Source: an uncultured Gammaproteobacteria bacterium
GTDB taxonomy: Bacteria > Pseudomonadota > Gammaproteobacteria > UBA6429 > Thiohalophilaceae
Length of the DNA stretch: 64,000 nt
Assembly (NCBI GenBank): GCA_937967995.1
Contig: CALBTB010000009.1
Location: forward strand, 1-64,000
Direction of reading: 5' to 3'
The notes beneath the pieces were generated by a model. The model saw nothing but the letters and a program-made list of their open reading frames with translations, was not told the origin of the DNA and ran no database searches. The position numbers and the translations under genes were made by a program. Below are positions 54,961 to 61,755 of the stretch, piece after piece (the first letter of the stretch is position 1; every line of letters starts with the position of its first letter).

Positions 54961-54990
54961 AAAAAACAAACCCGCCAGTGGGCGGGTTTG
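54961..54990 (-). terminator. Intrinsic terminator of the next minus-strand gene
   Basis: On the minus strand CAAACCCGCC and GGCGGGTTTG form a 10-bp stem with loop CACT, followed by TTTTTT. It lies 20 bases beyond the stop of the lipoprotein gene at 55010-55609. Confidence 0.9.
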
Positions 54991-55009
54991 TCAGGTTACA
55001 TGTCGAGGT

Positions 55010-55609
55010 TTATCGACCGTCCTCCGGGTGCATGGTTCGCTCGGCCATCTGGTCCGGTGATTTGGTCTGAAAACGTGCCCAGTAAGTGGTATAGACTTCC
55101 TGCATCTTGGGTTTGTTTTCCTTGAACCAGGTACTGGCTTCAGGTACCGGTACAACCAGTTCGGTATCTGCTACCCAGTTTTTAAAGTCATCGGATTTGG
55201 TGCTGTATTGTGCAGACGCATCCTGTCGAATCGGTGTCGGCGCAAATCCCCCGGTTCCCCAGTTGGGCCGGGCAATGACGTAATACGTTTTACCTGCTGA
55301 CAGGTTGGCTTTCATAAAGTCAGCCGCCACACCGTAAGTCATAAACACTTTTTCACCAGGTGATGTTTCATAGGCGATTTTAGTACCATTAGCCAGTACA
55401 CCGATGAATTTCAAATCCCCGTTATTGACTTCAAAGAGTTCGGCGCGAATTGCGCCGGCAACAAAAGATGAACGCATAAACACAACCGTTGCCTTGTCAG
55501 CGGAAGGTGCTTTGACCTGTTGAGTTGGCGCAGGTGTCATCAGGCTGCTTGCACATCCGGAAGCGAATACCGGTAATGCCAGTAGCATGACCTTGAGATA
55601 GTTTTTCAT
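55010..55609 (-). CDS. Putative lipoprotein, DUF2846-like
   Basis: A 199-residue lipoprotein (lipobox ASGC, Cys at about 19). The early mature part (KATVVFMRSSFVAGA..., then VLANGTKIAYETSPGEKVFMTYG) resembles DUF2846-type domains, which are small beta-sandwich envelope proteins of unknown function. The C-terminal tail is helical and charged. It is a single gene with its own terminator. Confidence 0.7.
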   Translation of the reverse strand: MKNYLKVMLLALPVFASGCASSLMTPAPTQQVKAPSADKATVVFMRSSFVAGAIRAELFEVNNGDLKFIGVLANGTKIAYETSPGEKVFMTYGVAADFMKANLSAGKTYYVIARPNWGTGGFAPTPIRQDASAQYSTKSDDFKNWVADTELVVPVPEASTWFKENKPKMQEVYTTYWARFQTKSPDQMAERTMHPEDGR

Positions 55610-55723
55610 ATAATTACTCCGCTAAAATTTGTTATTACTGTGCACTTGCCAGAAACGAATGACTTCGTTTTGTTGGTCTGGCAATGTGCAATTTTAGCTG
55701 AAATTTTATGAATGGCTTGAAAA

Positions 55724-57196
55724 TTATTTACCGCCAAGCAGCGAGCCAAGAATACCGCGAATAATTCGCCTGCCAAGCTGGCTACCGATAGAACGTGCTG
55801 CACTTTTAATCAGGGCTTCACCGGCACTCTGACGACGGGAGCTTCGGCCAGACTTTGCACGTTCCTTGTCCTGTTCAGCTTCGGCCTTTTCGGCAGCGTC
55901 AACGCGGGCTTGTTCCTCGGTTCTTTTCTTCAACACTTCATGCGCCGATTCACGGTCAATGACATCGTCGTACCGGCCTTTTAAGGGGGAACGGGACAGG
56001 ACGGCCTGGCGTTCCTCATCGGTTAGCGGCCCGATACGCGACTCCGGCGGGCGAATTAACACGCGTTCCACCGGCGTCGGACTGCCTTTTTCATCCAGTA
56101 CAGAGACCAGCGCCTCGCCGGTACCGAGTTCGGTAATAACCTTTTCAGTGTCCAGGTTCGGGTTAGTGCGAAATGTCTGTGCCGCGGATTTGACGGCTTT
56201 CTGGTCGCGTGGTGTAAAGGCACGCAGGGCATGCTGAATGCGAGTACCGAGCTGGCCAAGAATTTCATCCGGAATATCGAGCGGATTCTGGCTGATAAAA
56301 TACACACCGACACCCTTGGAACGAATCAATCTGACCACCTGTTCAATCTTGTCGAGCAGGGCTTTGGGGGCGTCATCAAACAACAGGTGTGCTTCATCAA
56401 AGAACAACACCAGTTTGGGTTTGTCCGGATCACCCACTTCCGGCAATTGCTCAAATAATTCAGCCAGCAGCCATAACAAAAACGTGGCATACAGGCGTGG
56501 CGATTTCGCCATTAAGGTCGTGACGTCCATAATGCTGATCACACCGCGGCCACTGAAGTCGGTGATCATCAGGTCATCCAGTTTCACGGCCGGTTCGCCA
56601 AAAAAGTTTTCCGCACCCTGTTCCTCGAGTACCAGCAGTTGTCGTTGAATGGCACCGATACTGGCCGTCGAGATATTGCCGTATTCACTGCCCAGTTCCT
56701 TGCGGTTTTCACCCACCCAGTTCAACAGGCTGCGTAAATCTTTCAGATCCAGGAGTAACAGACCGTTGTCATCGGCAAAGTCAAACGTGCTGTACAGCAC
56801 GCCAGTCTGGGTGTCATTGAGTTCCAGCAGGCTGGATAACATTAATGGTCCGATATCCGAGATGGTGGTGCGAATCGGGTGGCCGAATTTCGCAAAAAGA
56901 TCCCAGAACAGGACCGGGCTCGGTTGCGTGGAAAAATCTTTCAGGCCGATGGTTTCCAGTCGCGAGGTGATTTTATCGTTAAGCTTTCCGGCTGTGGCCA
57001 GCCCGGATAAATCCCCTTTGACATCGGCCAGGTACACCGGCACACCGATACGTGAAAAGTTTTCCGCCAGGATTTGCAGGCTAACCGTTTTACCGGTTCC
57101 GGTTGCGCCAGCAATCAGACCATGCCGGTTGGCCATTTTGGCATTGAGGTGTACCTGCTTGTCTTTGTTACCGCCGATACAGATTGTGGTTGTCAT
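55724..57196 (-). CDS. HerA-like ATPase, DUF853 family
   Basis: A 490-residue P-loop ATPase related to HerA/FtsK translocases. Walker A is GATGTGKT at residues 30-37 and Walker B is LVLFFDEAHLLF; the C-terminal quarter is highly charged and probably helical. No NurA-type nuclease is next to it. DUF853 proteins are widespread in proteobacteria but their role is not settled. It starts four bases after the mscS stop, so the two are probably co-transcribed. Confidence 0.88.
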   Translation of the reverse strand: MTTTICIGGNKDKQVHLNAKMANRHGLIAGATGTGKTVSLQILAENFSRIGVPVYLADVKGDLSGLATAGKLNDKITSRLETIGLKDFSTQPSPVLFWDLFAKFGHPIRTTISDIGPLMLSSLLELNDTQTGVLYSTFDFADDNGLLLLDLKDLRSLLNWVGENRKELGSEYGNISTASIGAIQRQLLVLEEQGAENFFGEPAVKLDDLMITDFSGRGVISIMDVTTLMAKSPRLYATFLLWLLAELFEQLPEVGDPDKPKLVLFFDEAHLLFDDAPKALLDKIEQVVRLIRSKGVGVYFISQNPLDIPDEILGQLGTRIQHALRAFTPRDQKAVKSAAQTFRTNPNLDTEKVITELGTGEALVSVLDEKGSPTPVERVLIRPPESRIGPLTDEERQAVLSRSPLKGRYDDVIDRESAHEVLKKRTEEQARVDAAEKAEAEQDKERAKSGRSSRRQSAGEALIKSAARSIGSQLGRRIIRGILGSLLGGK

Positions 57197-57199
57197 GGG

Positions 57200-58258
57200 T
57201 TAGTTCGCCGTTGTTATTGTGTAGAGGGTCTGGGTTGGGAACGCAAACTCCAGGTTATTGACATTAAACTGACGCAGAATTTCCAGGTTCATCTCGGTTT
57301 GGGTGCCGGCGATGTCTGCGCCACTCTTTATATAGTAAATAAACATGATATTCATGGCAAAGTCGCCAAACCCGTTAAATGAGATAATGGTTTTCTCTTC
57401 GGTGTTTGGGTTGGCGTCGTTAATCTTTTTCAGAACATCCATCGCCAGTTCCATCTTTTCAGCCGGGGTGTCATAGGTAAGCCCGAGATCCAGTTTGATC
57501 TTGCGGGATGGTTCCTGTGAGACGTTTTCTACCGGTGCGTCGGTAAAGCGGGAATTGGGAATGGTAACAATACGACCTTCGAGTGTTCGCAAGCGCGTAC
57601 TGCGCACGCCAATTTCAGTAATGACCCCATCATAACCATCGATGCGTACCCGTTCATTAATACGAAATGGCTGATCGGCGAAAATGGTAAAGCCACCGAA
57701 AATATTCGAGACCGTATCCTTGGCAGCCATGGCCAGTGCCAGACCACCAATACCGAGGCCGGCGAGCAGGGCGGCAACATCGTAACCGGCATTGTTGAGG
57801 CCAATCACAATGGCCATTACCCAGATAATCAGTTTTGCGCCTTTGCGCAATATCGGCATTAATTGATCATCCAGATCATTTTCAGTTTTATCACACCAGG
57901 GTTTAAGCACGCCCAGGTAAAATGCATCAAACAGGCGAACCAGCAACCAGCCGATTAACAGGGCAAGAATGATGTGATAGGAGTTGGCGATGGCGTTATC
58001 CACCGCCTCGGGCAGGTTCAACAGCTTCAGGGCAAACCAGATACCGGTGGCGATCATGACAAAGACGGCGGGTTCTTCCACCAGGTCGATGATTACATCA
58101 TCCAGTTGGGTACGGGTGCGCGAGGTAAACACGCGAACAATTTTTGAAAATACCCAGTAAACGACTTTACCTAGAATGACGACAAATAGAATGATACCCA
58201 GTGATGTCAGCCATTGCAGGATAGTGTTTCCGTAATAGGTTTGCTCCAGGAATTCCAT
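57200..58258 (-). CDS. MscS-family mechanosensitive channel
   Basis: A 352-residue membrane protein with about four N-terminal helices, a pore-lining helix (NNAGYDVAALLAGLGIGGLALAMAAKD split over 20 residues) and the MscS beta domain (FRINERVRIDGYDGVITEIGVRSTRL). It should open under hypo-osmotic shock. A perfect dyad lies about 80 bases upstream of its start. Confidence 0.92.
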   Translation of the reverse strand: MEFLEQTYYGNTILQWLTSLGIILFVVILGKVVYWVFSKIVRVFTSRTRTQLDDVIIDLVEEPAVFVMIATGIWFALKLLNLPEAVDNAIANSYHIILALLIGWLLVRLFDAFYLGVLKPWCDKTENDLDDQLMPILRKGAKLIIWVMAIVIGLNNAGYDVAALLAGLGIGGLALAMAAKDTVSNIFGGFTIFADQPFRINERVRIDGYDGVITEIGVRSTRLRTLEGRIVTIPNSRFTDAPVENVSQEPSRKIKLDLGLTYDTPAEKMELAMDVLKKINDANPNTEEKTIISFNGFGDFAMNIMFIYYIKSGADIAGTQTEMNLEILRQFNVNNLEFAFPTQTLYTITTAN

Positions 58259-58339
58259 GGTGTATCTTGCCCCCCTCGATTCTTCTTATAACGAGTGCGT
58301 AGTGTAAACCGGGAGGATAACATGCGCGGCAGAATCTGA

Positions 58340-58366
58340 CGATATTTGACATTCCGTCAAATATCG
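58340..58366. repeat. Perfect 11-bp inverted repeat upstream of the MscS gene
   Basis: CGATATTTGAC, five bases (ATTCC) and GTCAAATATCG form a perfect dyad with no T run on either side. It lies between the end of the GGDEF gene and the MscS gene. An operator or a structured RNA element is possible. Confidence 0.6.
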
Positions 58367-58390
58367 CCAGCGCCATGAAAAAAGGTTGAT

Positions 58391-59362
58391 TTAGCGTGAA
58401 GAAGAAGAGGACTGTTGTTTATGTTCGTACATGAGGCTGTCCGCTTCCTTTAGGAGTTCCTCGATATCATGGTGTTTCGTTTCGTCGTATTTGGCAATGC
58501 CGACACTATACAGAATGTCGTAGCCACGTTTGGCTTCCTGATTGAGTCTGGTCAGCTTCTCGTCAAATCGAGCAAGAATCTGCTGCACCTGATCTTCGGC
58601 GGTGTCTGTAAGCAGCACCACGAACTCGTCCCCACCGAGACGGGCAAAGACATCCGATTCACGGAATGTCTCACGCATCAGGCTGGCAAATGCCACCAGG
58701 GCGCGGTCTCCCTCGGCATGACCGAAAGTATCATTGATATGCTTGAATTTGTTCAGGTCCAGGAATACCAGTGATGACGGGAATTCCTTGCGGCGGCTGA
58801 TATTCAGTGCATGTTGCGCAAGGGAAATAAAACCGCGGCGGTTTGAGATCAGGGTCAGCTCATCCAGCGTGGCCAGTTGAATTGCAGCCAGTTCCTGCTC
58901 AGCCATGTCGGCCAGATCCCGCAGCAATTGCAGGTCTTCGTCATTGAGTTCGCGCGGTGTCTGGTCAATGAGGCACAACGTACCCAGTTTGCTGCCATTG
59001 ACGACGCGCAACGGACAACCGGCGTAAAATCGAATATTCGGATTGTCGGTCACCAATGGATTATCGGAAAAGCGCTTATCCTTGGTGGCATCCGGAATCA
59101 TGAATATTTCGTCACCCAGGATGGCATGGCCACAAAAAGAAATATCCCGTGGCGTCTCGTCAGCATCCAGTCCCTGTTTGGATTTAAACCACTGCCGGTC
59201 CTTGTCGACCAGGCTGACGAGTGAAATCGGTACACCAAACATCCGTTTGGCCAGACGGGTCAGGCGGTCAAACCGCTCCTCGGGCTTGGTATCCAGAACA
59301 TTCAGGGAACGCAGGGTTTCAAGACGGGTATTTTCATCAACGGGGGTAGCAGGTTTCAGCAT
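58391..59362 (-). CDS. GAF-GGDEF diguanylate cyclase
   Basis: A 323-residue protein with an N-terminal GAF domain (about 20-160, with FCGHAIL and FYAGCPL) and a C-terminal GGDEF domain with the intact active site RLGGDEF, so it should make cyclic di-GMP. No EAL domain is present. The ATG at 59362 is chosen; a GTG three codons earlier is possible. It lies 113 bases downstream of a single-domain response regulator on the same strand. Confidence 0.92.
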   Translation of the reverse strand: MLKPATPVDENTRLETLRSLNVLDTKPEERFDRLTRLAKRMFGVPISLVSLVDKDRQWFKSKQGLDADETPRDISFCGHAILGDEIFMIPDATKDKRFSDNPLVTDNPNIRFYAGCPLRVVNGSKLGTLCLIDQTPRELNDEDLQLLRDLADMAEQELAAIQLATLDELTLISNRRGFISLAQHALNISRRKEFPSSLVFLDLNKFKHINDTFGHAEGDRALVAFASLMRETFRESDVFARLGGDEFVVLLTDTAEDQVQQILARFDEKLTRLNQEAKRGYDILYSVGIAKYDETKHHDIEELLKEADSLMYEHKQQSSSSSR

Positions 59363-59474
59363 GGCAGGCACTCACATCTGGTTACGGCAACATAGGTTCC
59401 AGAGGGTTATCGGCCCCAAAAGTGATAATTTGATAGCTTTTTATTTCAACAAAGAAATTGTGGGAATAGACGCC

Positions 59475-59837
59475 TTAAGGGCTGCCATAGCAGAGTCTAC
59501 GAACGGCATGATGCAGCTCTTTTTCCTTGAAACGACCTTTCAAGAATACCGCTTCGACATGCCGAATGTTGTCAGCTATTTCATGTGCCGAAAATACAAT
59601 TATCGGCATATCCGGCTTTAATTTTGCCATTTCAATAATGATTTCCGACCCTGAACCGTCCGGCAGGGTGAAGTCGACCAGGGCCATATCAAAGCGGGCA
59701 TCATTAATTAAGGCACGGGCTTCCTGCAGATTCCGGGCGCGGCTGACCGTGACGATATCGGAGAGGATATTACGCACGTATTCATGAAAATCCGTGTCGT
59801 CCTCGATATGAATGATGTGTCTTTTATTATTTTCCAT
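59475..59837 (-). CDS. Single-domain response regulator
   Basis: A 120-residue CheY-like receiver with the acidic pocket E12-D13-D14, the phospho-accepting D55 (ALVDFTLPDG) and K100 (VFLKGRF). It has no output domain; its neighbour is a diguanylate cyclase, so it may feed into cyclic di-GMP signalling. No partner kinase is adjacent. Confidence 0.88.
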   Translation of the reverse strand: MENNKRHIIHIEDDTDFHEYVRNILSDIVTVSRARNLQEARALINDARFDMALVDFTLPDGSGSEIIIEMAKLKPDMPIIVFSAHEIADNIRHVEAVFLKGRFKEKELHHAVRRLCYGSP

Positions 59838-59886
59838 CTTACTTCGCTCTCTAAAATATTTAGCACAGGAAAACAGGTATTGCCAA

Positions 59887-59988
59887 TTAACCGTTTATCC
59901 AGCGACGTGCGTCATCGATTGATTCAAAACTCCTGGATTCATGTTGATGACGCTTGCCAATCCATTTTGCTGAAAACACGTTGTACAC
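59887..59988 (-). CDS. Possible 33-residue small protein
   Basis: A short frame with GTG start between the response regulator and the DUF2459 gene. It encodes YNVFSAKWIGKRH and FESIDDARRWING, a composition that looks like a genuine helical peptide (aromatic, charged, amphipathic end). No clear ribosome-binding site was found, and it could be a remnant of a larger gene since the frame stays open further upstream. Confidence 0.3.
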   Translation of the reverse strand: MYNVFSAKWIGKRHQHESRSFESIDDARRWING

Positions 59989-59993
59989 TTCAT

Positions 59994-60695
59994 CTACCCA
60001 GCTTCGATGGGTGCAGTTGGTTGACAGCCACTGCCTGGATCTGCATGTAATATCTCTTTAATTCTGTCCATAACGCTGGATGCAGTGAGTTTGAATGTCG
60101 GACTGATGTCTAAACCTGCACTTTTTAAGCCTTTGGCTGTCCATTTATTGCAGGTGTTAAATAGATAATAATCGCCAACACCCTTGTAAAACTGTGCATT
60201 ACCATAAAGACCATCTGATAGTTTTACAATTTTCTGACGCTCGTCCCGATAGAAACTGTTTTCAATGAATCTGACTAAAGCGGAATAACCCTTGCCGCTC
60301 AGGCAGACTTGTATAACCTCGCTTTGAGGGAAGTAAGTCCGGGGATCCGAGGGCACGGCAACAACATGCACCACAGTTTCCGTCGGCCAGAATATTGCGC
60401 GTACAGTCAGCCCGGAGGTGATTTCCTTAGCTTGATAAAATCCTCTGTCACCCCATCCAAATTCGATGTGTGTCACCTTACTAAACCGTTGCCGGAGTTG
60501 AGGAATCCTTGACTGAATTAACCCTGATGGGACGATAATGCCGGTATGCCAACCGTGGCTTGTAATAAAGATAGTGGTTGCGGGAACATGATTATCTTCA
60601 GATACAGGCTCTACCACGTGTGGCAAAGAGGAACATCCTGTTAATAAAGCGACCAGGAGTATTGTGACTGATCTCAAAATGCGCTCCGGATGCAT
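59994..60695 (-). CDS. DUF2459 (TIGR02117-like) lipoprotein
   Basis: A 233-residue lipoprotein (lipobox LLTGC). The conserved parts SHGWHTGIIVP and FNTCNKWTAKGL carry a His and a Cys that could form a papain-like catalytic pair; the enzymatic role is inferred. The ATG at 60695 puts the lipoprotein signal at the N-terminus; the longer frame from 60806 would add an unsupported stretch and overlap the Fur-box promoter region. Confidence 0.82.
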   Translation of the reverse strand: MHPERILRSVTILLVALLTGCSSLPHVVEPVSEDNHVPATTIFITSHGWHTGIIVPSGLIQSRIPQLRQRFSKVTHIEFGWGDRGFYQAKEITSGLTVRAIFWPTETVVHVVAVPSDPRTYFPQSEVIQVCLSGKGYSALVRFIENSFYRDERQKIVKLSDGLYGNAQFYKGVGDYYLFNTCNKWTAKGLKSAGLDISPTFKLTASSVMDRIKEILHADPGSGCQPTAPIEAG

Positions 60696-60811
60696 ATTTT
60701 CTGAATGCTTGTTAACCCTTACCAGTAGGGCATGGAAGATGGAGAATGTCAACCGGAAGGTCGTACTGGCCAGTACGACTGTGTTTGTTGAATTTAACTG
60801 ATACATATCAG

Positions 60812-60839
60812 TTGCAGATGATGATTATCATTGTATATT
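60812..60839 (+). promoter_or_regulatory. Fur box and promoter of the DUF211-VIT-ATPase group
   Basis: GATGATGATTATCATTGTA at 60817-60835 matches 15 of 19 positions of the Fur consensus GATAATGATAATCATTATC. It lies in a possible promoter, TTGCAG (60812-60817), 16 bp, TATATT (60834-60839), 48 bases before the DUF211 start. Fur bound here would block the promoter. Confidence 0.68.
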
Positions 60840-60886
60840 GTTAAACCGATAAGCACTTCACTTTACCAACACAGGGGATTGGCTTT

Positions 60887-61156
60887 ATGGTATCCGTCAA
60901 ACGTCTCGTGCTGGATGTTCTCAAACCCCATCACCCCAATGCGCTGGAATTCGCTCGTATACTTGCCGGGGTGGGTAAAAATTACCATGTAACCGTCACC
61001 GTCAGTGAAGTGGATGAGAAAACCGAAACCCTGCAAGTAATTATCGAGGGTCCGGCGATTGATTTTGATGCCATTCAGGATGCGATAAGCGATCAGGGTG
61101 GGTCCTTGCACAGTGTTGATGAAGTGGAAGTACATAGCGGACCAAAGCAAGAGTAG
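60887..61156 (+). CDS. DUF211 protein
   Basis: An 89-residue protein matching DUF211, a ferredoxin-fold family known mostly from archaea. Conserved features are VKRLVLDVLKPHHP at the N-terminus, EVDEKTETLQVIIEG and the C-terminal GGSLHSVDEV. DUF211 is uncharacterised; an ACT-like or metal-sensing role has no direct support. An AGGGGA ribosome-binding site precedes the ATG. It is the first gene behind the Fur box and 13 bases before the transporter gene. Confidence 0.85.
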   Translation: MVSVKRLVLDVLKPHHPNALEFARILAGVGKNYHVTVTVSEVDEKTETLQVIIEGPAIDFDAIQDAISDQGGSLHSVDEVEVHSGPKQE

Positions 61157-61169
61157 AGCGGTATAGCTC

Positions 61170-61754
61170 GTGAAACTATTCAGTCAGGTCCGGTTCCTGT
61201 TACAGATTACCCGCACACACGGCATAGTACGCCGTTATTTTGTCGTTAACGGCTTTGATGGTGCACTAACTATGTCGGGGATAATTATTGGTTTTCTGTT
61301 CAGTGCTGCCGATAACCTGACGATTATAATCAATGCCTGTCTGGGTGCGGCCGTCGCGCTGGGTATGAGTGGATTAAGCAGCGCCTATATCAGTGAAGTC
61401 GCGGAACGGCGACGCGAATTGCAGAAGCTGCAGGAAGCCATGGTAACTGATTTACAGGAAAGCGCCCATGGCGAAGCAGCTCGTTGGGTGCCCATGTTAA
61501 TCGCGCTGGTTAACGGACTGGCACCTTTACTCATCTCCATCTTGATAATTACACCCCTGTGGCTGGCGAAACTGAATGTGCCATTGCCATTTCCACCTTT
61601 ATATATGTCGATTGCCGTTGCTTTAGTGCTGATTTTTTTCCTTGGCGTGTTTCTCGGGCGAATCGCTAACATTTCCTGGTTACGTAGTGGCCTGCAGACC
61701 TTGCTTGTGGCGATTATTACTGCCGGTCTTATTTATTTGTTGGTAGGGGATTAG
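61170..61754 (+). CDS. VIT/CCC1-like metal transporter
   Basis: A 194-residue membrane protein with five hydrophobic segments. RRYFVVNGFDGALTMSGIIIGF at the N-terminus and GLSSAYISEVAERRRELQKL after the second helix match the VIT1/CCC1 family of iron and manganese transporters, which carry Fe2+ or Mn2+ out of the cytosol. The start is GTG. The P-type ATPase begins one base after its stop. Confidence 0.85.
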   Translation: MKLFSQVRFLLQITRTHGIVRRYFVVNGFDGALTMSGIIIGFLFSAADNLTIIINACLGAAVALGMSGLSSAYISEVAERRRELQKLQEAMVTDLQESAHGEAARWVPMLIALVNGLAPLLISILIITPLWLAKLNVPLPFPPLYMSIAVALVLIFFLGVFLGRIANISWLRSGLQTLLVAIITAGLIYLLVGD

Positions 61755-61755
61755 G

